Origin: a virus
DNA: 20,592 nt
IMG/VR virus record: IMGVR_UViG_3300036760_000325
Span: 1 to 20,592 of that record
Direction: 5' to 3' (one strand)
Below, in pieces: positions 6,717 to 14,050 of this stretch. A program made the position numbers and the translations under genes. Below the pieces are notes generated by a model, which worked only from the letters and a program-made list of their open reading frames with translations, ran no database searches and was not told the origin of the DNA. Numbering within the stretch: the first letter of the stretch is position 1; each line of letters begins with the position of its first letter.

Positions 6717-7785
6717 AGCCCGTCTCGGGGTAGTGACCAAATCAATAGAGAAAGAGTATGGGCACGTAATCAAATGGCTGGGAGAGGCAGCGGCAATAAC
6801 GAGGGAAGTAATACCGACCGGCTGTATTGGACTTGATAATGCTATTGGAAAAGGGGGATTTGAAAGGGGATTGACCGCTGAGTTTTTCGGAGTAGGCGGA
6901 GCCGGAAAGAGTTTCCTCGGTTATAGCATCATAAAGCAAGCAACTCTCCAAGGACATAAGTGTGCTATCATCGATGCCGAGAACTCCTTGGATCCCAATC
7001 TTCTTATCAATGTGGGTCTTCCAGCGGACATGGTTTTGGTGGTCGATGGTGCCCCTACGGGAGAAGCTAACCTCCAGATCGCTGATAATCTGATGGCTAC
7101 TGGAGACTTCGCGGTCGTTATGATTGACAGCGTCGCTGCTCTCATCCCAGAAAGCCGGGTCGAGAATGACTATGATCAACAGACTATGGGTCTCCACGCG
7201 AGACTGATGAGCGCCGGCCTCCAGAAGATCGTGCCCGTCGCCAAGAAGACCAATACCCTTTTGCTTTTCATCAATCAGATCCGAAACAAGATTGGAGCCT
7301 ATGGAAATCCCCAAACTACAACTGGCGGGGAGGCCCTGGGTTTCTATGCTTCTTATCGGGTCGAGGTGATGGGTAGCCCTCAGAGCAAATCCCGTCGCCT
7401 TCAAGACGAAGGAACTGGTGAGGTTTATGGGCACCGAACTACCTTTCGTGTAGTCAAGAACAAACGAAACGCTCCCTACCGAGAAGCTGAGGTAGATCTC
7501 ATCTACGGAATAGGGTATGATAACGTCGGAGAGATTATCGATCTCGGTGCCGACACGGGCATCATCGAAAAGGGCGGCGCTTGGTTGAACTACAAAGAGC
7601 ATAAGTGGCAGGGTAGAGGTGCTGCCAAACTTGCTCTCATGGGAAACACAGAGCTTCGTGATGCTATCGAAAAGAGCATTCGTTCTGTGATTTCTGGTGA
7701 GGTTGTAGAAGTACCTGTTGCTCCAAAGGAAGATACACCTGATGATAAGCCTGCTAGCCAAAAGCGTACGAGAGACGCTAAATAG
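6694..7785 (+). CDS. recA: RecA/UvsX-type recombinase
   Basis: A 363-residue strand-exchange ATPase that forms filaments on single-stranded DNA. It has an altered Walker A, GVGGAGKS (66-73; bacterial RecA has GPESSGKT), IIDAENSLDP with the catalytic Glu at 96, Walker B VVMIDSVAAL (141-150), QQTMGLHARLMSAGLQK (162-178), LFINQIRNKIG (191-201) and the L2-side TTTGGEAL (208-215). It resembles bacterial RecA more than T4 UvsX in these motifs. The C-terminus is short and Lys/Asp-mixed rather than strongly acidic. ATG has GGAGAG six bases ahead and overlaps the gene before. The next gene starts inside its 3' end. It would serve phage recombination-dependent replication and repair with the nucleases nearby. 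Confidence 0.95.
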   Translation: MSTKKENEARLGVVTKSIEKEYGHVIKWLGEAAAITREVIPTGCIGLDNAIGKGGFERGLTAEFFGVGGAGKSFLGYSIIKQATLQGHKCAIIDAENSLDPNLLINVGLPADMVLVVDGAPTGEANLQIADNLMATGDFAVVMIDSVAALIPESRVENDYDQQTMGLHARLMSAGLQKIVPVAKKTNTLLLFINQIRNKIGAYGNPQTTTGGEALGFYASYRVEVMGSPQSKSRRLQDEGTGEVYGHRTTFRVVKNKRNAPYREAEVDLIYGIGYDNVGEIIDLGADTGIIEKGGAWLNYKEHKWQGRGAAKLALMGNTELRDAIEKSIRSVISGEVVEVPVAPKEDTPDDKPASQKRTRDAK

Positions 7786-8092
7786 CGCGTTCCCGAATAC
7801 GCTCGTCAAGGAAGAGGAATACATTCCCTATAAAGGGCAGAAACTCTTCTTTGACTTTTATTTACCCACCCTCCACATTTATGTAGAGGTTCAGGGTATC
7901 CAGCACACGGAGTTCAACTCCCATTTTCATGGCGACGCTGCTGCTTTTCGCGCCGCTAAAAAGAGAGACCTACTAAAGAAAGAGTGGTGCAGTCTGAACG
8001 ACGTCACCCTCGTATGTATCAACTACGATGAGATCCCTATTTCTGTAGCAGATCTCTTGCGTAAAGTTTCGGAGGCTCAACAGAATGGATGA
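7742..8092 (+). CDS. Vsr-like PD-(D/E)XK nuclease domain protein
   Basis: A 116-residue protein. The ATG at 7742 overlaps recA by 44 bases and follows AAGGAAG; a TTG at 7718 would add eight residues. The core FFDFYLPTLHIYVEVQGIQH (36-55) gives the D-x(10)-E-x-Q pattern of the PD-(D/E)XK nuclease fold (D38, E49, Q51) with a following His. Then come FRAAKKRDLLKKEWC and VTLVCINYDEI, the layout I know from Vsr-like (very-short-patch-repair-type) nucleases. It would cut DNA, perhaps processing recombination intermediates or mismatches, given recA next to it. It is a bare nuclease domain without an added DNA-binding module. Active-site residues appear present; the substrate is unknown. Confidence 0.7.
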   Translation: MISLLAKSVRETLNSAFPNTLVKEEEYIPYKGQKLFFDFYLPTLHIYVEVQGIQHTEFNSHFHGDAAAFRAAKKRDLLKKEWCSLNDVTLVCINYDEIPISVADLLRKVSEAQQNG

Positions 8093-8567
8093 TCGTATCC
8101 GCAATAGACTATTAGAAACATCAACCGCTCTATCTCTATACTCTGCTACTTCTCCATCTGAAGTAGAGGACATCTTCAATTTCAAACCAGCGGTGGACAT
8201 GGATGCGACGAACTCGCAAGTCCTTTCCCGCTATACCATTATTCTTGCTCAGTATCTTATTACCCTCCAGGTGCGATACAATACCGCTCGAGTTATTGCT
8301 GGTCAAAAGAAGAAGGTTCTGGATCGCAAGGTCTACGACCTGCTAAAGACCGACGCTGTGGAAGGTAAGACCCTGAAGGAAAGGGAAGCCAACGCTATCT
8401 CCTCCTCTCCGGAGCTTCAAGGGTTGGAACTGGATTATGACGAGGCTTCCGCGGAGAGAGATCTTTTGGAAGGTTTGGATAGTCCCATTACAGAACTTAT
8501 CAATGCCTTGAAGTCAGAGGTGCGCAGACGCGCAGAGGAACGCCAGTACAGCCGAGAAAGAGTTTAA
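8085..8567 (+). CDS. unknown helical protein, possible recombination mediator
   Basis: A 160-residue protein whose ATG overlaps the nuclease gene by eight bases, with GGAGG nine bases ahead. It is predicted mostly helical. Residues 44-85 (LSRYTIILAQYLITLQVRYN, then a Lys-rich stretch) and 115-155 (LDYDEASAERDLLEGLDSPI, then ALKSEVRRRAEE) look like two antiparallel helices. A helix, basic stretch, K-T-x-K-E-R-E-A stretch and second helix also occur in UvsY-like recombination mediators beside phage recA/uvsX genes. I see no decisive motif, so this is a position- and shape-based suggestion. A coiled-coil structural or loader role is equally possible. Confidence 0.7.
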   Translation: MDDRIRNRLLETSTALSLYSATSPSEVEDIFNFKPAVDMDATNSQVLSRYTIILAQYLITLQVRYNTARVIAGQKKKVLDRKVYDLLKTDAVEGKTLKEREANAISSSPELQGLELDYDEASAERDLLEGLDSPITELINALKSEVRRRAEERQYSRERV

Positions 8568-9998
8568 ATGGACCTGTCAAAAGCCAAGGAACTCTTTGCG
8601 CAAACCGGCATGGAGGCTGCGGTTCTGGCTTGCGTATTCAAAGATCCTACCAACTACTTTGAAGTAGAGGCTAAGCTGGCGGAAAATGATTTCCTGCGGG
8701 AACATCATCGTGCCCTTTGGACCATTGTTCGAACGTTGGTACGAGAAGGCATCACCAGCATTGACACTGCTGCTATTCTGAACCAAGCGGGGATCCTGTC
8801 GTTAGAGAAAGAGATTGGTGGGTATGATTACATCACTGCTCTCTTTGATAAGAACATTGATCCTTCCAACATCGACTTCTACATTCAACGGGTTTCGGAT
8901 GCCAGCACCAAGTTGAAGGTGCTCCGTGCGACGACCGAGATTGCTGAACTAACAGAGCAGAACAAATCCCTTACGGGAGAGACCCTTACAGCTTCGGATC
9001 TTGTGGAGCACGCCCAACAGAAGTTCCTACAGATCTCTATCGAAGCCCAGAAGAGCGAAGACGCAGTAAACATCGCTACTGGTATTGACGAACTTCTCGC
9101 GGAGGTTACCGCTGCCCCAACGGATGTGCGAGGTCTTCCTACCGGCTTTCAGATACTGGACAAGGCCGTCAATGGTTTGGAACCCGGAACGCTCACGGTA
9201 TTAGGTGCGCGACCCAAGACCGGCAAGTCTGCGATCCTTTTGAACTGGGCAAAACACATCGCGTATACTGCGCACGCTCCTATCCTCATCATCGATACGG
9301 AAATGAGTAAGCGTGAGCAGCAGTTCCGCCTACTCTCCGTCTTGTCCAGCGTTCCCGAAAGAGAAATCAAGAATGGAACCTTTTATCAGAATGACGAACA
9401 GCGCCATGCGGTAGAGCAAGCTAGGGTTATTCTCGATAGTGGTCTCATTCTTCACAAGTACTATCCTGACTTTACTCCCGAGGGAGTTGCCGCGCTGACG
9501 AGGAAGTACTACTATCAGCACGGTGTTCGTTGCCTGATTTTCGATTATATCAAACTTCCCGATGCTGATCTGCAGATGATGAACAACGTGAAGGAGCATC
9601 AGGCATTGGGGTTTCTGTGTGTGGCTTTGAAAAACTTGGCGGGACAACTACAAATACCCGTCATTACCGCAGCGCAAATTGGTCGAGGCGGAGCAAACAA
9701 GGGGCATGTCAATTCCTCTGAGTTCGCAGACAGCGATCGTATTCTACGCTACGCAAACACTCTTCTTGGTCTTTCCGCCAAGACCAAGGATGAGTTTATT
9801 AAACTGGAAGAGAAGTATGGACGAGATACCGCCCGGAACATGGGCACCCATCGTCTCCAAATTCTTGATGCTCGCGCCGGCGGAACTAACTTCACAGGCA
9901 TCGACCTGTACTTCCGTAAGGAAATAATTACGCTGTCTGAAGCACAGCAGCAGCTCACAGATTTGATGAAGAGCGAGGAGGCTTCTGAAAATGATTGA
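8568..9998 (+). CDS. dnaB: DnaB-type replicative helicase
   Basis: A 476-residue hexameric 5'-3' fork helicase. The N-terminal DnaB domain (about 10-115) starts with GMEAAVLACVFKDPTNY, as in DnaB proteins. After a linker comes the RecA-fold motor: GLPTGFQILDKAVNGLEPG (189-207), Walker A GARPKTGKS (213-221), TEMSK (244-248, the E of the bacterial SLEM motif), Walker B RCLIFDYIKL (321-330) and AAQIGRGG (368-375) with the H4 Gln. ATG follows the preceding stop codon directly, with only AAAGAG ahead, implying translational coupling. With the primase two genes on, it would form the phage primosome. No intein is present, although phage DnaB is a frequent intein host. Confidence 0.94.
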   Translation: MDLSKAKELFAQTGMEAAVLACVFKDPTNYFEVEAKLAENDFLREHHRALWTIVRTLVREGITSIDTAAILNQAGILSLEKEIGGYDYITALFDKNIDPSNIDFYIQRVSDASTKLKVLRATTEIAELTEQNKSLTGETLTASDLVEHAQQKFLQISIEAQKSEDAVNIATGIDELLAEVTAAPTDVRGLPTGFQILDKAVNGLEPGTLTVLGARPKTGKSAILLNWAKHIAYTAHAPILIIDTEMSKREQQFRLLSVLSSVPEREIKNGTFYQNDEQRHAVEQARVILDSGLILHKYYPDFTPEGVAALTRKYYYQHGVRCLIFDYIKLPDADLQMMNNVKEHQALGFLCVALKNLAGQLQIPVITAAQIGRGGANKGHVNSSEFADSDRILRYANTLLGLSAKTKDEFIKLEEKYGRDTARNMGTHRLQILDARAGGTNFTGIDLYFRKEIITLSEAQQQLTDLMKSEEASEND

Positions 9999-10443
9999 TT
10001 TTACCCAGCTACGTGATGTGTCCATTATAATTGGCATAGTTGCATCTTTTGGTGGTTTGTCTTATGTTTATTACACGAACGAGAAAGTCCGCAATGTAGT
10101 AAAGAAGATTCTTCCGTTTCTGCCTATGGTCCTGGGATTTTTTGCTGGGCGAATCAAAGATGAAAAGGGCGTATTTGACCTTCACGATTTCGTAACACTC
10201 ATGGGCAGGGTGAGTGAGAGATTACGTGCAACCTTTAACGATGTTTCCAACTTGGAATTTGACGATGTACAGGACGAAGTGTTCGCGATCGTGTCCGAGG
10301 AACTGAAGCGCTACCGAGAGGCTGGAGTTAAGAATGTTCCCAACGTATCCGATGCGACCGTAAGACAGCAAGTTAAGCTCGTGTTCGAAGCTATCAAGAG
10401 GGTAACAAGTGAAAATCCAGCCGGAGATGATTCACAGAGTTAA
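9991..10443 (+). CDS. membrane-anchored protein of unknown function
   Basis: A 150-residue protein whose ATG overlaps the helicase by eight bases, with GAGGAGG nine bases ahead. Residues about 10-28 (VSIIIGIVASFGGLSYVYY) form one membrane helix. Residues 40-53 (KILPFLPMVLGFFAG) are hydrophobic and could be a second crossing or a re-entrant segment. The remaining 95 residues are soluble and charged. The topology recalls phage holins of the LLH type (N-terminal helix, charged tail), but lysis genes rarely lie between helicase and primase genes. A membrane anchor for replication is an alternative. Both are inference; only the membrane segment is seen directly. Confidence 0.75.
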   Translation: MIDFTQLRDVSIIIGIVASFGGLSYVYYTNEKVRNVVKKILPFLPMVLGFFAGRIKDEKGVFDLHDFVTLMGRVSERLRATFNDVSNLEFDDVQDEVFAIVSEELKRYREAGVKNVPNVSDATVRQQVKLVFEAIKRVTSENPAGDDSQS

Positions 10444-11422
10444 GCAGGGCGTCGATGCAGAGGCTGTTCTTCTCCACCTTGGTTTCCATGTAGTTCGTCG
10501 AGGGGCAAAAGAACTCCGAGGTCCTTGTAAGGTTCATGGTGGAGATAACCCAACTGGTTTTAGGTTCAACTTGGAAACCCGAACATGGTGCTGCTATACT
10601 CGTCATTGCGAAGGCGAAAATGATAGAGATCTTGTAGGATTGGTGCAACGGGTAACCGGGCAATCCTTCACTCAAAGTGTTCAGCTTTTAGCCGACATTG
10701 CTGGTGTAAATCTGAACAACCAGGATGACTTTTCCGCAGAGTATCTGAAGTTAAAGCAACAGCGGGAAATCGATAAGGAAATCCAGCAAGCCGCCAAGGC
10801 AAAAGAGATCGATACTGGTTCCTATTCAGAAGAAGTCGTCGAAGAAATGATGAAGAAGAGAAGTGATTACTTCATCAATAGAGGCTTTCCTAAAGACCTG
10901 CTTGACTTTTTTCAAGTGGGTGGAATGACAGATGGTAAAGGTGTTCATAGGGAAACCATTCCTATTCGAGATCCAGAAGGCAACGTTCTAACGATCAGCG
11001 CCAGACGGACAGATAGTGATGAAGACCCTAAGTATATTCTGGTAAAGAATGTGCCTAAAGGAATTACCCTATACAACTTGGATGTTGCTAAAGAGTATGT
11101 GGGATTACCTCGTACTCTTATCTTGGTTGAAGGTTTCGTAGATGTTTGGACTTTGGCTCTTCACGGGGTATGGAACACCGTAGCCGCAATGGGCACAGGT
11201 CTGACGTCAAGGCAAGCGCAATTACTTTCGATTTATTCAGATGAAGTTGTTCTAATGTTGGATCCGGATGAAGCCGGGCAACAAGCAATGGATAGGGCGG
11301 AGAAGCTATTAAGCTTCTATGTATCGGTGAAGCCACTAAGGTTGCCTCCGGACAAGGACCCTAAGAATTTCACACATGCTGATATTCAGCACTATTTTGG
11401 AGGATACATACATCATGACTGA
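10409..11422 (+). CDS. dnaG-like: DnaG-type primase, compact
   Basis: A 337-residue RNA primase starting at GTG (with GAGGG just ahead), overlapping the membrane protein gene by 35 bases. The N-terminal zinc site is of CHC2 type: C40-x2-H43 and then C61/C62 and C67 (WCCYTRHC), irregular beside the usual CxxC. A linker of charged helix (108-150) follows, then the catalytic core with a Toprim domain: LILVEGFVDVW (E241) and VLMLDPDEAG (D285, D287), the metal-binding residues. It ends about 50 residues after the Toprim Asp pair, so the C-terminal helicase-binding domain of bacterial DnaG (about 580 residues in all) is absent. It probably works with the DnaB-type helicase upstream and the SSB downstream. 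Confidence 0.9.
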   Translation: MKIQPEMIHRVKQGVDAEAVLLHLGFHVVRRGAKELRGPCKVHGGDNPTGFRFNLETRTWCCYTRHCEGENDRDLVGLVQRVTGQSFTQSVQLLADIAGVNLNNQDDFSAEYLKLKQQREIDKEIQQAAKAKEIDTGSYSEEVVEEMMKKRSDYFINRGFPKDLLDFFQVGGMTDGKGVHRETIPIRDPEGNVLTISARRTDSDEDPKYILVKNVPKGITLYNLDVAKEYVGLPRTLILVEGFVDVWTLALHGVWNTVAAMGTGLTSRQAQLLSIYSDEVVLMLDPDEAGQQAMDRAEKLLSFYVSVKPLRLPPDKDPKNFTHADIQHYFGGYIHHD

Positions 11423-12053
11423 CGGGATCAATTCTGTTTTACTTCAGGGCGAGCTTTGCTGGCCAGAACTGAAATACACTGGCGCCGGTAAACCTTTGTT
11501 CAAGGCCAAGGTTTGCATTCCTACCGCGAACCAATTCACCGGCGAAACCCAGAAAGCATACCTTCGCATCACTGCGTGGGACGAGTTCGCGGAGTATCTA
11601 AATACTCTACCACCAAGGACCAACATTCGTGTGTCTGGTCGCATTCAGGAGCGTTCCTTCACGAATAAGGAAGGTAAGCGCCAGTCCGTTACCGACATCG
11701 TCGTTGATGGCGTGGAAGCGGTAGAGGCAACCACCGGCGAGAACCAGTTCATCCTTCAGGGCGAGATAGTTTGGCCGGAACTGAAGACCGTGGGAGAGCG
11801 CGGTACTTCCCTATTCAAGTCCAAGGTCAAGATCCCATTTGTGAAGCAGGACGGAACTCTTGGTTCCTCCTACATTCGCATTACCGCTTGGGATGACATT
11901 GCTGAGGGTCTGAATTCCGTAGGCGAAGGTGGAGTTGTTAAGGTATCTGGGCACATCCAGGATAGAAGCTTCACCGGTGATAACGGACAGAAGCGCGTAT
12001 TCACCGACGCTGTGGTGACCAACTTCACTACCCCCGAGGCGATCCATGCCTAA
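11415..12053 (+). CDS. ssb-like: single-stranded DNA-binding protein with two tandem OB domains
   Basis: A 212-residue protein. ATG at 11415 (GGAGG 11 bases ahead) overlaps the primase end. It consists of two similar OB-like halves, about 6-103 and 111-206. Paired segments: LQGELCWPELK / LQGEIVWPELK, YLRITAWDEFAEYLN / YIRITAWDDIAEGLN, RVSGRIQERSFT / KVSGHIQDRSFT. This is the strand pattern of SSB-type folds (LxG, R-I-x-A-W-D, V-x-G-x-I). At the DNA level the halves still share an exact 12-mer 312 bases (104 codons) apart, pointing to a tandem duplication. The C-terminus (TTPEAIHA) lacks the acidic tail by which bacterial SSB recruits partners. It would coat single strands at the fork; binding itself is inferred from the fold. 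Confidence 0.8.
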   Translation: MTDGINSVLLQGELCWPELKYTGAGKPLFKAKVCIPTANQFTGETQKAYLRITAWDEFAEYLNTLPPRTNIRVSGRIQERSFTNKEGKRQSVTDIVVDGVEAVEATTGENQFILQGEIVWPELKTVGERGTSLFKSKVKIPFVKQDGTLGSSYIRITAWDDIAEGLNSVGEGGVVKVSGHIQDRSFTGDNGQKRVFTDAVVTNFTTPEAIHA

Positions 12054-12387
12054 TCAGGTAAAAGGCGTAGCTCCAGGCTTCCTACTCCTTCCCGCCCGTG
12101 AATACGAATGGGAGTTGGTGCGAAAGCTTGAGATCTCTATCCCTAACAAAGGCCAGCTGAGTACTCTGGTCAAGGCCAACAGCGCTAACGAACAACTAAA
12201 GTTTGCCGGTGAGGATAGCTTCACCGTATTTGATGATGGTGTTCTGTCCCTCTGGGAAGTTATTCGAGTGCTATTTGCCAATGTCAAGTACCCTGACTTG
12301 AAGGACGACGAGTGCTTTAATGTTTTCGGGGTAGAGATCAATGAGAACGACATCGTACTTCACGGTGAAGTCATTAGGAATGTATGA
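12046..12387 (+). CDS. unknown small protein of the replication operon
   Basis: A 113-residue acidic protein, unrecognised. Its ATG overlaps the SSB gene by eight bases with GAGG six bases ahead, and its stop overlaps the next start (ATGA), so it is firmly in the operon. It starts VKGVAPGFLLLPAREYEWEL and has hydrophobic strands alternating with charged residues throughout (SFTVFDDGVLSLWEVIRVLF, VFGVEINENDIVLHGEVIRN). No membrane segment, Cys cluster or catalytic motif is visible. It might assist SSB, being translationally coupled to it, but nothing in the protein itself shows this. Confidence 0.7.
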   Translation: MPNQVKGVAPGFLLLPAREYEWELVRKLEISIPNKGQLSTLVKANSANEQLKFAGEDSFTVFDDGVLSLWEVIRVLFANVKYPDLKDDECFNVFGVEINENDIVLHGEVIRNV

Positions 12388-12566
12388 CCGCTGAGTTTGA
12401 TATCCAAGATTGCGTGTATTGTGGGCAGCCCATTGATGGTATGCCCTTGCTGACCAAGACAAGGGAGCACTATTCACTCAGCGCCACATATTATTGCGGA
12501 AATTGCGAGAGCAACTTCACCCTCTATTTTGAAGAGGATGAAAACGGTAGTTTGCGAAAACTCTGA
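12384..12566 (+). CDS. small zinc-ribbon protein
   Basis: A 60-residue protein starting in an ATGA overlap with the gene before. Two knuckles, CVYCG (C10, C13) and YCGNC (C38, C41), are about 25 residues apart, the pattern of a zinc ribbon. The rest is acidic (FEEDENGSLRKL at the end). Such small ribbons in phage genomes often act as nucleic-acid or protein adaptors. The specific role is unknown. The DnaJ-like gene follows after 11 bases. Confidence 0.7.
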   Translation: MTAEFDIQDCVYCGQPIDGMPLLTKTREHYSLSATYYCGNCESNFTLYFEEDENGSLRKL

Positions 12567-12577
12567 AAGGCGCAATC

Positions 12578-13384
12578 TTGAAGGATTATTACAACCTGCT
12601 GGGTGTTGAAAGGGATGCTGACGAGAAGGCAATCAAGAAAGCCTATCGTGTGCTTGCCAATGAATGGCATCCTGATAAACACCAAGTAGATGGAGAAGAA
12701 CAGAGAAAGGTTGCGGAGGAGAAATTCAAACAGATCTCCGAAGCCTACTCTGTTCTCTCCGATCCAGAGAAGAAAGCTAACTATGATCTTTCGGGCGATC
12801 CTTCCGGTATCAACTACGGATTTAGAACCCACGGAGATCCGATGGAGTTCATGCGCAATTTTGGGAACTTCTCTTTTAGAAGGGAACCAAGACAGCCTCA
12901 GTCAGCACGAGGACAGGGAGTACAGCTGGGATTAGAACTGGGACTTGCCGAAGCTTTATTCGGCGCCGAGAAGAATTTTCAATACTCAACAAACTCTCCG
13001 TGTGATGTCTGTGGAACTAAAGGCGGAACAGAATTCCAAACTTGCTCCGAATGTAAGGGCGCGGGGCATATTGTTCGACAAGAACCCAACATGATCCTTC
13101 AAAGTACCTGCACTGCTTGTCGAGGGCAAGGACAAAGGATTAGTAAGACTTGCGACCCTTGCCAGGGACGAGGTATTGTTTCCGAAGAAAGACAGATCAA
13201 TGTTCAAATTCCCCCTGGTCTTCATAATGGTTCCATCCTTCGTATAGCTGGGGCGGGGGGTAGGGGTTTCAACGGAGGCGCCCCGGGAGATGTAATGCTT
13301 CAGATCTCCGTTAGGTATCCCAGCCTCGAGCAATTGACGGAAGAAGAGAAGGCTCAACTTCACGGGTTGCTCTCGAAGGCATAG
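12578..13384 (+). CDS. dnaJ-like: DnaJ-type co-chaperone, shortened
   Basis: A 268-residue J protein starting at TTG, eight bases after AAAGG. The J domain (1-70) is complete, with HPD at 31-33 (EWHPDKH), so it should stimulate a DnaK ATPase. A short G/F-like linker (72-115) follows, then four CxxC zinc motifs: CDVCGTKG (142), CSECKGAG (156), CTACRGQG (178), CDPCQGRG (192). After these comes a single beta-sandwich segment, VQIPPGLHNGSILRIAGAGG, then directly the usual C-terminal helix (LTEEEKAQLHGLL). Bacterial DnaJ (about 375 residues) has a second substrate domain here; it is missing. It probably recruits host DnaK for phage protein folding or remodelling of replication complexes, as lambda uses DnaJ/DnaK; that is inference. 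Confidence 0.92.
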   Translation: MKDYYNLLGVERDADEKAIKKAYRVLANEWHPDKHQVDGEEQRKVAEEKFKQISEAYSVLSDPEKKANYDLSGDPSGINYGFRTHGDPMEFMRNFGNFSFRREPRQPQSARGQGVQLGLELGLAEALFGAEKNFQYSTNSPCDVCGTKGGTEFQTCSECKGAGHIVRQEPNMILQSTCTACRGQGQRISKTCDPCQGRGIVSEERQINVQIPPGLHNGSILRIAGAGGRGFNGGAPGDVMLQISVRYPSLEQLTEEEKAQLHGLLSKA

Positions 13385-13395
13385 GGTTTTATTAT
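13367..13395 (+). promoter_or_regulatory. possible promoter before the RuvC-like gene
   Basis: TTGCTC (13367-13372) and TATTAT (13390-13395) are 17 bases apart at the end of the DnaJ gene and in the 48-base gap after it. The -35 box resembles TTGCTT of the candidate promoter at 4923. The following RuvC-like gene has a strong AGGAGG site. Short motifs of this kind occur by chance, so confidence is low. Confidence 0.25.
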
Positions 13396-13432
13396 TCTTT
13401 CCGAGGGCTTACCGCTGCTCTCAGGAGGGAAA

Positions 13433-13891
13433 ATGAAGATCTTGGCTCTGGACATCTCCACAAAATCCACAGGTTGGTTTATAGATCAGGAAAATTGTGG
13501 AATGATAAAGATCAAAGAGGATTTGGAATTTCCTGATAAGCTGGTTTTGTTCAGGAAAGAACTTTTGTCCTTGCTGGTAAAATACAAACCTAAAGTTGTA
13601 GTAATAGAAGATGTACATTATAGAACAGGGTTTAGCAGCATACATACCGTAAAGGCACTTGCTAAATTTGGAGGAGTAGCCTCAGAAGTCTCTGCTTCAA
13701 AGAAGGCAAAAGTTATTCTGCTTACTGCGACCTCTGCCCGTAAGGCTTTAGGATTAGAAGGTAAGATTACAAAAGAAGATGTGTTCAACTATTTCAATTC
13801 CACTTTTTCTTTGGATTGGAATTTCAAAGAACATAATGACATTACCGACGCCTGGGCATTGCACGTCGCGACGGTAAGGCAGGTTGAATAG
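13433..13891 (+). CDS. ruvC-like: RuvC-like Holliday junction resolvase (RNase H fold)
   Basis: A 152-residue endonuclease with a strong AGGAGG before its ATG. It has the RuvC/RNase H-fold acidic residues in order: ILALDISTKSTGW (D7), VVVIEDVHY (E59), and HNDITDAWAL near the end (D136, D139). A Thr/Ser-rich TATSARKALGL loop lies between, as in RuvC (P-x-x-V-K). The length is close to RuvC (about 170). It would resolve recombination and replication junctions before packaging, together with the phage RecA and nucleases. The RuvC partner helicases RuvA/B are not encoded here. All four acidic residues are present, so an active enzyme is likely. Confidence 0.85.
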   Translation: MKILALDISTKSTGWFIDQENCGMIKIKEDLEFPDKLVLFRKELLSLLVKYKPKVVVIEDVHYRTGFSSIHTVKALAKFGGVASEVSASKKAKVILLTATSARKALGLEGKITKEDVFNYFNSTFSLDWNFKEHNDITDAWALHVATVRQVE

Positions 13892-13918
13892 GTTCAAACA
13901 CTTAACGAGTGCGCTCTC

Positions 13919-14050
13919 ATGAAGTTTGTACAAGAACAGCAGCACTGCAAGCGTTGCTCTTTATTCCAAGGCGACGAACATTCAACCACCTTGAGAAATC
14001 TTATTCAAGAGTGGGAAAAAAAGACGAGGTTACCAAATAATGTACATTAA
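13919..14050 (+). CDS. small 43-residue CxxC protein
   Basis: Between the resolvase and the RecB/Cas4-type nuclease, ATG at 13919 opens a 43-codon frame that runs to TAA at 14048-14050, overlapping the next gene's start by 11 bases, as most genes here do. It has HCKRC (C10, C13), a polar middle and a basic helical end (LIQEWEKKTRLPNN). No strong ribosome site precedes it, only GAG-containing sequence. The frame fills the 148-base gap almost completely. I cannot assign a function; the CxxC pair might bind metal with a partner. Confidence 0.45.
   Translation: MKFVQEQQHCKRCSLFQGDEHSTTLRNLIQEWEKKTRLPNNVH

Noticed and set aside
6742-7824. A 360-codon open frame on the - strand opposite recA
   Set aside because: It mirrors the recA codon structure, has no recognisable domain and lies wholly against a certain gene; a shadow frame.
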